This document shows positions 54,588 to 64,000 of a stretch of DNA of 64,000 bases, piece after piece (within the stretch, counting starts at the first letter, position 1; each line of letters begins with the position of its first letter). This DNA comes from Methylotuvimicrobium sp. KM2 (lineage in GTDB: Bacteria; Pseudomonadota; Gammaproteobacteria; Methylococcales; Methylomonadaceae): assembly GCF_038051925.1 (NCBI RefSeq), contig NZ_CP150634.1, positions 2,046,001 through 2,110,000 on the forward strand. The letters run 5' to 3'. The translations under genes and the position numbers were made by a program. The notes under the pieces were generated by a model that was not told the DNA's origin, ran no database searches, and saw nothing but the letters and a program-made list of their open reading frames with translations.

Positions 54588-57500
54588 TCAAATCTTATAG
54601 ATAGGATCGGCCTTCACTCGTGTAATTTCAACATCATTACTCGATAACAACATTTTTTTGATTTCCCCGATTTGAAATTCGTAGGCCAATTTCTTTATTT
54701 TGGCGACGAATAGCTCATATTCCGAAGTCAAAGGGTCTAATCGAGTCTTCAATCCAGTTAAATCGCCGATTCGAACGAATCCGGCGAGTTCGTCGATTAC
54801 TTGTTTCGGGGGGAATACGATCGTATTATCTGCCGATTGATTCAAAACATGCGTGTCATCATGGTGCGGAATCCATTCCAGCGAGAGATGCAGACCAAGT
54901 TTGAATAATAACTCGCGAATTTTTACCGGCTTCGAGAGAAAATCGTTGCAGCCTGCGTTGATTGCCGCGATTCGGTCCGTTAAATAGGCGTTAGCGCTCA
55001 GTACAACGATGGGGTTTTTAAAACCTTTCTCGCGCAGCTTTGTAGCAGTTGCTAAACCGTCGATATCCGGCATCGAAAGATCGAGTAGAATGAGGTCGGG
55101 AGGATTGTCCGAAACGATGTCGATACAGACTCTTCCGGATTCGGCTTCGTCCATGGCGAAACCGAGGGGTTCCAGAATCGAGATGATTAAATCGCGGTGT
55201 TCGGCCTGGTCGTCGACGACGAGCAAGCGTTTACGGTGTCCCGAGTAGCCTTGGACGTCAGTGTCTCTGACGGCTTCCGGCGTCGCGCCTTGATTCGGTA
55301 AAAATAGGCGCACCGTGAATGCCGAGCCCCGGCCGGGCTCGCTCGTGACCGACAGTTCTCCACCCATGATTTCGGCGAAAATTTTGCTTATCGTAAGCCC
55401 GAGTCCGCTGCCTGAAACGGCATTGCCGCTACTGTCGTGTATTCGCGTGAAGGGTTGGAAGATGTTTTGCAATTGTTTCGGCTCGATGCCTTTTCCGGTG
55501 TCGATAATTTGAAAGTTGGCGACCTCGCCGCTGTAACCGATGCGAAAGATGATGCCTCCCGTTTCCGTGAACTTGACGGCGTTACTGAGCAAATTCATCA
55601 GAATTTGCCCAACCCGTTTTTCATCGCCGCGAATTCGCTGGGGCAGGGAATGGGTGAACTGGCAGCAAAACGATAAACCTTTCGATTCGGCCTGGGGTTT
55701 GTAGACTCGCACCAAATGATCGATAAAAGCCGGAAAATGAAACGGCGCCGATTTAATTTCGAATTTACGCGCCTCGATACTCGCAATATCGAGAATATCT
55801 TCGACCAGCGATGATAGATGTTCGCCGCTGCGTTTCAATGTTGCGACCGCTTGTCGGCGGCGTTCGGGTATCTCCGGGTCTTTATGAAGGATATAGGCGT
55901 AGCCGATGATGCTATTCAGCGGCGTTCTGATTTCGTGGCTCATGTTGCTCAAAAAACGGCTTTTCGCGCTATTGGCAGCGTCGGCCATTCTTAAGGCTTG
56001 AGCTAATTTTACGTCGGTCTTTTTATGTTCCTCGATTTCCATCAATAATAATTGCGTTTGTTTAGCCGTTTCTTCATGGGCAACGCGGCGGCTCTCATCG
56101 TTCAAAATCAGCCACCAGGTACACAAACCGATAAAAACCAACAGCGACGCATAAATCTTGACGAAATTTTCCAATAGCAGTCGAAAAGCAGGCAAATAAG
56201 GCTGAGCGGTCAACAAATCCTGATAATAAATAATTCCGACAAAAATACTGGTCAATACCGTTAGAAACAAAAACAGCAGGCCAAAACGCAGCAATCGCAA
56301 ACGAGTTTGTAGCGATAATGTTTTCGGCATGAAGCGCCGGGCTACTATTTCTAAATAATCGTCGAGTCGTGCTCCGGGTTTGCAAGCATCCAGGCAACGC
56401 GCCTCAAGCGTGCAGCACAACGAACAAATACTGCCTTGATAAGCGGGACAATAGGCGACGTCTTCCTGCTCGAATGAGTTACCGCAAATGCTGCAGTGTT
56501 GATGAGACGCTTTGTTGTTTTCGTCCCGGTCGCGGGCCAGATATTGTTTCGGTCCGGCAACGACAGCGATGAGAGGAACAAGAATAAAAGCTAAACCAAG
56601 CGAAATAAACGCCGAGAAAGCGCGCGGATAATCGCCGAATGCGCCAAGGTAGGCCAGTATTGAAACGATCGACGCGCATAAGGTTGCGATAATGCCGACC
56701 GGATTGAGGTCGGGCAGGTAGGCGCGCTTGAATTCGACGATTTTGGGACTGAGGCCCAACGGCTTATTGATCGTCAATTCGGCGGCAACCGCGCTGATCC
56801 AAGCGATCGAGATGTTGGAAAACAAACCCAACACTTTTTCCAAAGCGCCGAAAACACCGAACTCCATCAACAATAACGCGATCGAGACATTGAATACTAA
56901 CCAAACGACGCGTCCAGGATGACTGTGCGTCACGCGCGAAAAAAAATTCGACCAAGCGAGCGAGCCGGCATAGGCATTGGTTACGTTAATCTTTATTTGG
57001 CAGATGACGACAAATAGCGTCGTGACGGCCAGTGCAATTGCCGGATTGCCGAATAGGTCGTTATAAGCGATTAAATACATTTGAGTGGGTTCGTGCGCGT
57101 GCTCGGCAGCGATGCCGTTTCGCAATGCGAGATGTGCGAGTAGGGCGCCGCCTAATTGTCTGAGCATTCCGAATAATACCCAACCGGGGCCGGCGGCAAT
57201 GGTGCCGAACCACCAACGAAAGCGGTTCTTCCGAGTTTTTTCGGGCATGAAGCGCAGAAAGTCCACTTGTTCGCCGATTTGAGCGATCATCGAAAATGCC
57301 ACCGTCGCGGCGCTGCCGAACAGCAACCAGTCGAAATCGCGTCCGCTGCCGGCGATCCAAAAATAGGTTTTGAGTGTTAGTAACGCTTCAGGTTCGTGCC
57401 GGTAAACGGCGATATAAGGCGCGATCAACAAAATCAGCCAGATCGGCTGAGTCCATAGTTGCAGCCGACTGATCGTCGTGATTCCGAAAGCGACCAGCGG

Positions 57501-57989
57501 CATTACGATCACCGCGCTAATGACGTGGGCCAGTGCGATCGGGATTTGAAAATAGAGTTCGAGCGCGAGCGACATGATCGAGGCTTCGAGTGCAAAAAGC
57601 GTAAAGGTAAACGAGGCATAGATCAACGAGGTAACGGTCGAACCGATATAGCCGAAACCGGCGCTGCGAGTGAGCAAGTCGATATCAATGTTATACCTGG
57701 CGGCATAATAGCTAATAGGAAAGCCCGTGATAAAGATGACTAGGCCAACCACTAAAATTGCCCAGAACGCGTTGGTAAATCCGTAATTGATCGACAGAAA
57801 ACCGCCGATGGCTTCCAAAACCAGAAACGAAGTCGACCCGAAGGCCGTATTGGCCACTTGGAATTCGGACCATTTGCGGAAACTACGCGGCGCAAAACGC
57901 AGAGCGTAATCTTCCAAAGATTCATTAACAACCCAGGCGTTGTAGTCGCGGCGAATTTTCGAGATGTTCTGATGAATCGGGGCGCTCAT
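54588..57989 (-). CDS. Hybrid histidine kinase with N-terminal NCS1-type permease domain
   Basis: 1133 residues. Residues about 30-485 form a 12-helix permease-like domain of the NCS1 nucleobase/cation symporter type (VANTAFGSTSFLVLEAIGGF; QIGEQVDFLRFMPE; KINVTNAYAGSLAWSNFFSR). Next comes a cysteine cluster (C499, C502, C514, C522, C525, C526, C532, C536), two more membrane helices (about 569-590 and 610-630) and a coiled coil. HisKA follows with H685 (SHEIRTPLNSIIGY), HATPase (N803, DTGKGIEP, GSGLGL) and a receiver (D926/D927, D970, K1020). An 80-residue helical tail ends the protein. The permease part probably senses or transports a ligand and controls the kinase. Partner regulator lies downstream. 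Confidence 0.9.
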   Translation of the reverse strand: MSAPIHQNISKIRRDYNAWVVNESLEDYALRFAPRSFRKWSEFQVANTAFGSTSFLVLEAIGGFLSINYGFTNAFWAILVVGLVIFITGFPISYYAARYNIDIDLLTRSAGFGYIGSTVTSLIYASFTFTLFALEASIMSLALELYFQIPIALAHVISAVIVMPLVAFGITTISRLQLWTQPIWLILLIAPYIAVYRHEPEALLTLKTYFWIAGSGRDFDWLLFGSAATVAFSMIAQIGEQVDFLRFMPEKTRKNRFRWWFGTIAAGPGWVLFGMLRQLGGALLAHLALRNGIAAEHAHEPTQMYLIAYNDLFGNPAIALAVTTLFVVICQIKINVTNAYAGSLAWSNFFSRVTHSHPGRVVWLVFNVSIALLLMEFGVFGALEKVLGLFSNISIAWISAVAAELTINKPLGLSPKIVEFKRAYLPDLNPVGIIATLCASIVSILAYLGAFGDYPRAFSAFISLGLAFILVPLIAVVAGPKQYLARDRDENNKASHQHCSICGNSFEQEDVAYCPAYQGSICSLCCTLEARCLDACKPGARLDDYLEIVARRFMPKTLSLQTRLRLLRFGLLFLFLTVLTSIFVGIIYYQDLLTAQPYLPAFRLLLENFVKIYASLLVFIGLCTWWLILNDESRRVAHEETAKQTQLLLMEIEEHKKTDVKLAQALRMADAANSAKSRFLSNMSHEIRTPLNSIIGYAYILHKDPEIPERRRQAVATLKRSGEHLSSLVEDILDIASIEARKFEIKSAPFHFPAFIDHLVRVYKPQAESKGLSFCCQFTHSLPQRIRGDEKRVGQILMNLLSNAVKFTETGGIIFRIGYSGEVANFQIIDTGKGIEPKQLQNIFQPFTRIHDSSGNAVSGSGLGLTISKIFAEIMGGELSVTSEPGRGSAFTVRLFLPNQGATPEAVRDTDVQGYSGHRKRLLVVDDQAEHRDLIISILEPLGFAMDEAESGRVCIDIVSDNPPDLILLDLSMPDIDGLATATKLREKGFKNPIVVLSANAYLTDRIAAINAGCNDFLSKPVKIRELLFKLGLHLSLEWIPHHDDTHVLNQSADNTIVFPPKQVIDELAGFVRIGDLTGLKTRLDPLTSEYELFVAKIKKLAYEFQIGEIKKMLLSSNDVEITRVKADPIYKI

Positions 57990-58330
57990 TGATAATCAGG
58001 CATGAGGTTTCGGCTTTGAAAGCAAGTCATTGAACAATTCATAATTTCGGCAATTTATATGCCGTAATTGTAATAAACTGTTTTCAGGGTGACCGGCACC
58101 CGATCGGTGCGTATGTGTCGAATAACGGCAGCGGCGTGTATCGATATGGTGCGAATGACGAAAAAGCGCACATTATTAGTGCTGCGGAAAAAGGACAGTG
58201 AGCGGAGCAAGGTTTTCCTATACCATGTGCATATCGAACATTGTCATCATGCTCCCTCCCCGAAAGGGAAGGGAAAGTAGAGAGGTAAACTTTTAAAAAT
58301 CGGAAATTTAACGAGCGCGATAATTCCGAT
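57990..58330. other. Intergenic region upstream of the first kinase gene
   Basis: The kinase promoter is expected in 57990-58085 on the minus strand. On the plus strand 58088-58201 encodes a protein-like segment (DRHPIGAYVSNNGSGVYRYG, then ANDEKAHIISAAEKGQ, stop at 58199-58201) without a start; it may be the tail of a lost gene. I do not recognise it. Confidence 0.35.
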
Positions 58331-59098
58331 TTATTTTCTTTCATGACCGAGTTTTAAAATAACGGGCGAACCTTGGTTATGGATCGTAATTTGTTTATAG
58401 ACTTTCTTTTCGATTGTAATGTCATTTGACTCGGAGGGCTCGGGCTTGCCCGGTTCGGTTTGCGTTTCCGGCTCTTCAACGGTTTCGATTAAAACATCCG
58501 GAGCCCAGCTCGGACTGATCGCTTGAAGCGTATCCGCACGTTCTTCCGGTTGAAACTTGAGCGATTTCAACAAATTCAGGCAAACGGTGCTCACTTGGTC
58601 GATCAATCGCGAACGTTTTTCACCCCCTGAAAGCGGTTTTGCGATAAATTCCATCGTATAGTCCGCCGACTCGTTACTGTTCTCGATCGAGATTAGTTTA
58701 CAGGTGATCGGCACGATTTCCGCTTTTTGAAAATTTACCGCACGCGGGTCGGAATTTCCGGCAGTAAATGAAAAACCGGTCGGGGTGCTACCGTGCTTGA
58801 CGGCTTCAATCGTTGCCTGCATCCGATGGTCGGCGGGTTTATCGGCATCAATGCCGATGGTATAACCCCATTCATTTAAATGATTTGCGATTGAGTCGGC
58901 CATTTCATGCTTTGCCGTGTCATCGGCTTGATAGCCGGCCGCTTCGATATCGATTTCGAAAAAGATTCGCTTTACCGAAGCGGCATCGATCGGCGCTCGT
59001 TTCATATCGGGCCCTATCGTGCATCCGGTTAAGGTTGTCGCGATAACCGAAAGAAATATGAAAACGCTTGATTTTAGGTGATGCAACGGTTCGATCAT
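58331..59098 (-). CDS. Putative lipoprotein, unknown function
   Basis: 255 residues. The signal peptide ends in a lipobox (TTLTGC, C26). The mature part (about 40-200) alternates strands and helices and contains KRIFFEIDIEAAGYQADDTA and QVSTVCLNLLKSLKF; a Pro/Glu-rich linker (205-235) and a short C-terminal beta segment follow. AGGA lies 6-7 nt before the ATG. It stands alone between the two kinase/regulator pairs and is not obviously linked to them. Confidence 0.65.
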   Translation of the reverse strand: MIEPLHHLKSSVFIFLSVIATTLTGCTIGPDMKRAPIDAASVKRIFFEIDIEAAGYQADDTAKHEMADSIANHLNEWGYTIGIDADKPADHRMQATIEAVKHGSTPTGFSFTAGNSDPRAVNFQKAEIVPITCKLISIENSNESADYTMEFIAKPLSGGEKRSRLIDQVSTVCLNLLKSLKFQPEERADTLQAISPSWAPDVLIETVEEPETQTEPGKPEPSESNDITIEKKVYKQITIHNQGSPVILKLGHERK

Positions 59099-59137
59099 GG
59101 TTATCCTGTGATTGATAAAAATAAAAATCTGTTTCTT

Positions 59138-59165
59138 TATGCCTTTCGCACTTCAAATTTCGGCG
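59138..59165. repeat. Family A left end only (A5)
   Basis: GCCTTTCGCACTTCAAATTT followed by CGGC matches the left end of family A; the rest is missing. It lies in the leader of the lipoprotein gene. Confidence 0.6.
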
Positions 59166-59408
59166 TAATCGCTTTCCCTCTCTTAGGGAAAGTTCAGGGG
59201 AGAGGTAAGCCAAAAACGAAAATGGGTGCGATCAATGAAAATTAAGCAACAGCGATGCCAAATCGAATTCGATCGCTTGATTACCGATTTGTTTATCAGC
59301 GATTTTAGTACCGAGTCATTCGGCATATCGACACGCAAAAAGTATACTTTCGTTTCGGTATTGGCCGGTACACTGCGCGTGTGTTTAATAAAGCCAGAAG
59401 CACTTTAG

Positions 59409-60090
59409 AGCGTCTACCGGTTTTTCGATATACGTCATTTACCTGATAGGTTAAATTAAAAGGTAATTAAAAGGGGTCAGGTTCTGAGGTATCCCCACGA
59501 AATAGCCAAATAAAACAATTTGCTATAATTCCTCGTTCCCATCGCTCCAGCGTGGGAATGCATACCGATCTTGTCTCGGCTGACAAGGTATGGGTTCCCA
59601 CGGAGGACCGTGGGAACCAGAAATCGTTATACAAAAGTCAAAAATTACCGTTTTGCAATCTTAGCTAATGAGGCCTCGATACCATTTTTTGTCGCCCAGC
59701 GTTCCCGACTTTCCCTCACCTAGCGTTAGGTGAGGGACGAAGAAGGCGTCGCTCCCACAAGGGGTCGGATGCTCTGTGGGAGCGATCCCCAGATCGCGAT
59801 CTCGGAGCCACTGATATCCAATATCCGCAGATTTATCAAACAGCATCGTTTCCAGGTATACGATGCCCTCTGTTTAGCAAGTTTATCGATATTTGTGTAT
59901 AACGAAGAGCGCAGAGCATGGGAACGAGTGTTATGTGGGGATACCTCAGGGTCAGGGTACTTTTTTTGATTGATGACGTCCGATAAGAATGGTAACCGGG
60001 CCTCTTTTTGGGATGTGCGCAAGGCGTGCGTACTATTTAGGGAAGTTATTTTTTACCGTATCCTAAATACTTAAATTCTTCACATCGGCA
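59409..60090. repeat. Repeat-rich intergenic region
   Basis: No gene is supported. There are family B-like cores (CGCTCCAGCGTGGGAATG at about 59530; GGTTCCCACGGAGGACCGTGGGAACC at about 59594, broken by GAGGA), a palindrome TCCCTCACCTA/TAGGTGAGGGA (59712-59737) and a hairpin TCGCTCCCACA/TGTGGGAGCGA (59749-59785). A short open frame at 59226-59408 just before it is not convincing. Confidence 0.6.
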
Positions 60091-61008
60091 TCACGATTTC
60101 AGATATTTCAATGCCATCACTGCGGCGCTGGTGCGGTTTTCCACGTTCAATTTTTTAAATACTTGCTCCAGATGTTTGTTGACTGTGCGAGGGCTCATTT
60201 CTAGGATCGATCCAATCTCACGGTTGGTTTTACCTTTGGCTATCCAAAGCAGTACTTCGGATTCACGCTCCGTTAAAAAAAGGTTGGCTCGTAATATTTC
60301 CTCTTCAGTTGCGCTTTCCGAATCAACGATTCGAATCAGATGTTCTTTGTTACCGGTTTGACCGATATATTTCATTTCGAGAGATTTTGTTTCCAGATTT
60401 ACCGTTTGCCCTTTTTCTCTGTTGTATTGAGGCGATAGCATAAGTCTGAGCGGTTTTATCAACGATTCATCGAGCTGTTCGGTATTCAAACCGGAGTCCG
60501 AGAATAATTGCACGGCTTGTGGAGTGGCCCAAAGCAAACGGCCGTTAGAATCGATCGAAAATAAATATTGTCCGGCTGAATCCAATGCGGCGCGGGCGCT
60601 TTTTGTTAATCTGGCATTTGCCAAATGAACCCGCATTCTTGCGATGAGCTCCTCTCCTTTTACCGGTTTCGTGACGTAATCGACTCCGCCGGCTTCCAAT
60701 CCTTTAACGATGCTTTCAGAGTCCGACAATCCGGTCATGAAAACAACGGGAATATCGGCCGAATTGCGATGTTGTTTAAGTTTTTTGCAGGTCTCGAAGC
60801 CGTCCATGTTGGGCATGAGTGCATCCAACAAGATAATGTCGGGATTGATATTATTAAGGATTGTTAGTGCTTGCGAACCTTCCAGCGCAACTAAGACGGC
60901 AAATCCCGCTCTATCCAATGTGTCGTTCAGCATGCTCAGCGTGTCCGGCGAATCGTCGACGACCAGTACGACATCTTTTTTCAATTCTAACGGGCGTGTC
61001 GGATTCAT
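60091..61008 (-). CDS. REC-LuxR response regulator, partner of the second hybrid kinase
   Basis: 305 residues. Receiver about 12-130 with D18/D19 (VLVVDDSPD), phosphoacceptor D62 (IILLDALMPNMDGF) and K114 (YVTKPVK). The middle (about 140-230) is PAS-like (GQYLFSIDSNGRLLWATPQA). The C-terminal LuxR HTH is LTERESEVLLWIAKGKTNRE and MSPRTVNKHLEQVFKKLNVE. The whole protein is paralogous to the regulator at 53241. Its ATG overlaps the kinase stop by 4 nt, so it is translationally coupled. Confidence 0.92.
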   Translation of the reverse strand: MNPTRPLELKKDVVLVVDDSPDTLSMLNDTLDRAGFAVLVALEGSQALTILNNINPDIILLDALMPNMDGFETCKKLKQHRNSADIPVVFMTGLSDSESIVKGLEAGGVDYVTKPVKGEELIARMRVHLANARLTKSARAALDSAGQYLFSIDSNGRLLWATPQAVQLFSDSGLNTEQLDESLIKPLRLMLSPQYNREKGQTVNLETKSLEMKYIGQTGNKEHLIRIVDSESATEEEILRANLFLTERESEVLLWIAKGKTNREIGSILEMSPRTVNKHLEQVFKKLNVENRTSAAVMALKYLKS

Positions 61009-64000
61009 AACATTTCTTCAAGGCAAGTAACGAGTTCATCGAATCGGTAATTTTTGGCGAGGTTGGTAAGACGAGCGGCATGTTCCTTTTCTACTTTTCG
61101 ATCTTTTTCCAAGTCTTTCAAGAATCTGAGTAATTCATTCATATAGCCGATTTTAGCTAACTGGATGATTGTTTCTCGATCCGATCGATCGAGCATTCGG
61201 TAGGGTAGCAATGTTATTTCTGAATCGCTTTCACTCGCTAAGGGAGGAGGTATTTTCCCTTCATCGGAAAAAGAGTCGCCGGTGCTGTAGACCCAACGAA
61301 TCGGCAAATATTTTTGGATCAGATCCATCATATGGGTCAATTTTATCGGTTTGACGAGATAGGCATCGTAGGGTAGGTGTTCCGCGAATATCGAATTCGG
61401 TTGATGGGCATTAGCGGAAACCATGATTACGGTTGCCGATGGAATTTGGCTTCGAATGCGACCGGCCAATTCCCAACCGCTCATGCCGGGCATGGCTATA
61501 TCCAATAAAAAAAGTTGGGGCTTTTTTTTGCAATATTGCAACATATCCAGGCAAGTTACCCCGTCTTGGGTTTGAAACACGTTGAATCCCAGAGGAGACA
61601 GCATGTCAGTCAACAAGCCGCGATGACTGGGATCGTCGTCAACGATGAAAATCGTCTGCTCGATGCCTTGATAGCCGCTGGGTATGGCGGCAGGTAGACT
61701 GTGCGGTGCCTTAATAGCGTTAACACTGGAAAGCATTAAAGAAACTTTGAAAAGACTGCCTTGATTGGGACTGCTTTTTACGGTGATCTCGCCACCCATG
61801 ATATCGGTCAAGAACCGCGTAATCGTCAGGCCAAGGCCTGTGCCGGAAATGTAAGGCACTCCGGCTTTTCGAATTCTTTCGAAAGGTTGAAAGATTTTTT
61901 CAATATTTTCCGGTTCGATGCCTTCTCCGGTGTCCTTTACCGAAAATATGGCGACTTGGTTGCGATAGGATACCGAAAAATATACTTCGCCCTGATGCGT
62001 ATATTTAACGGCGTTCGAAATCAAATTGATCAATATTTGGCGTAAGCGTTTTTCATCGGTTCGAATGGTTTTCGGTAAAGGTGTCAACTGTTCGTGCACG
62101 AATCGAATACCTTTGGTAGTAGACTGAACCTTAAACATATTGACGATTTGATCGAGCATCGCGATAAAGTCGACATCGTTCTTAGAGATTTGTAGCCGGC
62201 CGGCTTCTATTCTGGAAATATCCAAGAGGCCTTCGATAATGTCCGCCAAATGTTCGCTGCTGCGTCGAATGACCGACAATGCGTCTCTCCGGTTATCGGG
62301 GATGGCTTGATCTTTCTCCAGTAGTTGAGCATAGCCGAGTATCGCATTGAGCGGAGACCTCAATTCGTGGCTAATACCGGTCAGATAACGGCTCTTTGCT
62401 TGATTCGCGGCTTCCGCCACCTCTTTCGCTTGCTGCAGCTTAAGATCGGTCATTTGATGGGCCTCGATTTCAGCAATCAACAGATCGGTTTGATTGCGGG
62501 ATTCCTCCAGAGCCAGTTTTCTACTTTCATGAAGCAGGGAAAACATCCACGATACGACGCCTGAAATAATCAACAAGATGAAGAAAATATTGATTAGGGC
62601 ATTGGTGATCACGGCTTTATCGATAGTTTCGTCCGACGTGATCTGGAAATAAATCAGCGCAAGCAAGGAGGACATCAAAATGCCGGTAAGTACAAACAAG
62701 CCGAAAAAGTTTCCTAACCTAGCCGTGACGATTCCGCTCCAAGCGTCCGGCATGATTTTGTTCAATGCCGAGGAAATTTGATCCGCCATGCCGGCATTGG
62801 TTTTACACATATCGTGACACCGGCTGTCGAGCGAGCAGCATAGCGAGCAGATTGCTCCGGCATAGGCCGGACAGAGCGACATATCTTCCGGCTCGAAGTG
62901 ATGTTCGCAAATACAACAAACCTGGTCGGGATTTTTGCCGGCATTCTCCGGATCCCTGGCGATGTAATAACGTCCATTCGTCAACCAAGCAATCAAGGGC
63001 GTACAAAAAAAAGTAAGGGCTAATGTGAGATAAGGCGACATGGCCTGAAAGTTAATACCAAATAAGCCGCTATAAGCGATCAAACCAATCAAAGAGTCCG
63101 TCAGCATAGAACCGATACCGACCGGGTTGATATCGTATAAATGAGCCCTTTTGAATTCCATTTTTCGGGGCCTTAGGCCAAGAGGGAGATTGATAGTCAA
63201 ATCGGCTGCCAATGAACCGACCCAAGCAATTGCGATGATTGCAAACAAGCCAAGAATTTCTTTAAGGGCATGATAAATTCCTAGTTCCATCAACATCAGT
63301 GCGATGACGACGTTGAAAACCAACCAAACCACGCGTCCGGGATGATTTTGAGTCGTTCTGGAAAAAAAATTAGACCATGCGATGGACCCGGCATAGGCAT
63401 TCGTCACATTGATTTTCAGTTGCGAGAATATGACAAAGATGCCGGTCAATAACAGCGGCAGTTCCGGGGATGAGGTCAAATAGCCGAATGCGGTCAGATA
63501 CATGTGATTCGGGTCCGAAGCTTGCTCAAAGCCGATGCCGTGCTCGATAGCCAAAACGGCAAGAAACGATCCGATGAGGATCTTAGCCATTCCGGGGAAA
63601 ATCCAGCCGGGGCCGGCGGAAATCAAAGCGGCCCACCAGGTAAGCTTGTTTCGGTTGCTTTTTTCGGGCAGAAATCTGAGAAAGTCGACTTGTTCGCCGA
63701 CTTGAGCAATCAAAGAAAACGCAACGACGGATGCCGATCCGAAAGCAACTAGATCAAAGCCTTCTGTCGCCGTTTTTGGCGTATAACCCGTCCAAAGTGC
63801 AACAGCATCGTCGGATTTAAGAGCTATGCAGAACAGAGGAATGATTTGAAGCGCGATCCAAAGCGGGTGAGTCCATACTTGAAACCGGCTGATTAGCGTA
63901 ATGCCATGCGTGACTAGGGGGATCACGACCAACGAGCTAATAAGATAACCGATAGATAATGGGATGTTTAGCGTGAGCTCCAGCGCCATTGAGAGTATGG
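61005..64000 (-). CDS. Second NCS1-type permease hybrid histidine kinase (N-terminus outside window)
   Basis: At least 997 residues are visible; the frame is open to the window edge, and comparison with the paralog at 54588 suggests about 135-140 more residues upstream. The order is the same: permease helices (QVGEQVDFLRFLPEK; KINVTNAYAGSIAWSNFFSR), a cysteine cluster with the same spacing (CCICEHHFEPEDMSLCPAYA, then CSLCCSLDSRCHDMC), two helices, HisKA (SHELRSPLNAILGY), HATPase (DTGEGIEP, GTGLGL), receiver (FLLDIAMPGMSGW) and helical tail. The start is not in the window. Confidence 0.9.
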   Translation of the reverse strand, partial: ILSMALELTLNIPLSIGYLISSLVVIPLVTHGITLISRFQVWTHPLWIALQIIPLFCIALKSDDAVALWTGYTPKTATEGFDLVAFGSASVVAFSLIAQVGEQVDFLRFLPEKSNRNKLTWWAALISAGPGWIFPGMAKILIGSFLAVLAIEHGIGFEQASDPNHMYLTAFGYLTSSPELPLLLTGIFVIFSQLKINVTNAYAGSIAWSNFFSRTTQNHPGRVVWLVFNVVIALMLMELGIYHALKEILGLFAIIAIAWVGSLAADLTINLPLGLRPRKMEFKRAHLYDINPVGIGSMLTDSLIGLIAYSGLFGINFQAMSPYLTLALTFFCTPLIAWLTNGRYYIARDPENAGKNPDQVCCICEHHFEPEDMSLCPAYAGAICSLCCSLDSRCHDMCKTNAGMADQISSALNKIMPDAWSGIVTARLGNFFGLFVLTGILMSSLLALIYFQITSDETIDKAVITNALINIFFILLIISGVVSWMFSLLHESRKLALEESRNQTDLLIAEIEAHQMTDLKLQQAKEVAEAANQAKSRYLTGISHELRSPLNAILGYAQLLEKDQAIPDNRRDALSVIRRSSEHLADIIEGLLDISRIEAGRLQISKNDVDFIAMLDQIVNMFKVQSTTKGIRFVHEQLTPLPKTIRTDEKRLRQILINLISNAVKYTHQGEVYFSVSYRNQVAIFSVKDTGEGIEPENIEKIFQPFERIRKAGVPYISGTGLGLTITRFLTDIMGGEITVKSSPNQGSLFKVSLMLSSVNAIKAPHSLPAAIPSGYQGIEQTIFIVDDDPSHRGLLTDMLSPLGFNVFQTQDGVTCLDMLQYCKKKPQLFLLDIAMPGMSGWELAGRIRSQIPSATVIMVSANAHQPNSIFAEHLPYDAYLVKPIKLTHMMDLIQKYLPIRWVYSTGDSFSDEGKIPPPLASESDSEITLLPYRMLDRSDRETIIQLAKIGYMNELLRFLKDLEKDRKVEKEHAARLTNLAKNYRFDELVTCLEEML

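Noticed and set aside
58084..58344. 86-codon minus-strand frame upstream of the first kinase
   Set aside because: Overlaps the lipoprotein gene end and has no coding character; the opposite strand looks more protein-like.
59226..59408. 60-codon frame after the lipoprotein leader
   Set aside because: No ribosome-binding site or family; next to a repeat-rich region.
59499..60060. Possible CRISPR array in the palindrome-rich region
   Set aside because: The palindromes differ from one another and are not regularly spaced; there is no cas gene in the window.

Overview
The window reads as chromosomal DNA of a gammaproteobacterium of moderate GC content, most likely a methanotroph of the Methylococcales (Methylomicrobium/Methylotuvimicrobium type). 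The assignment is inference. It rests on the housekeeping order (carA-carB-greA, yhbY/rlmE-ftsH-glmM-tpiA-secG-tRNA-Leu, smc-zipA), the use of smc, an SmbP-type copper-binding protein, and large numbers of intergenic repeats. There is no methane or methanol oxidation gene in the window to prove it.

Layout. 1-14 kb: a small LysM/YidB cluster, a GGCT-like enzyme, a HAD phosphatase divergent from rppH, a minus-strand block argD-argF-SH3 protein-ilvD-argA-cpdA (arginine and branched-chain amino acid synthesis), then grxD, rnt, mlaA and a flavin reductase. 14-29 kb: a large penicillin-binding protein, carA and carB split by repeats, greA, yhbY, rlmE, ftsH, glmM, tpiA, secG and tRNA-Leu(GAG). 29.4-35.8 kb: a 6.3-kb integrative element in the 3' end of tRNA-Leu, bounded by 143-144 bp direct repeats. 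It carries a tyrosine integrase, an orphan type III-like adenine methyltransferase, a VapBC pair whose toxin is fused to a zinc-ribbon tail, an IS1595-type remnant and a Phd/PIN pair. 36-52 kb: psd, an FlhB-like switch protein, queF, smc, zipA, smbP, an HMCES/YedK protein, a PLP enzyme, a methyltransferase, ppk1, a collapsed erythromycin-esterase pseudogene, mtaB and an SpmA/SpmB-like membrane protein.

53-64 kb holds the most unusual genes: two paralogous pairs, each a giant hybrid histidine kinase (NCS1-type permease, cysteine cluster, two more membrane helices, HisKA/HATPase, receiver) followed by a REC-LuxR response regulator. The second kinase runs off the window. This looks like a duplicated transporter-sensor signalling system of unknown ligand.

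The intergenic space is packed with small mobile repeats, named here A to D. Family B (73-146 bp, GTAA-starting inverted ends) shows 8-bp target duplications at three sites, two of them inside older repeats (A and D). Family A is a 160-bp element with imperfect inverted ends next to TA and a long hairpin whose stem sequence changes between copies while pairing is kept. Family C has about 24-bp inverted ends around an exchangeable core. All comparisons were made by eye; no database search or computed alignment stands behind them.
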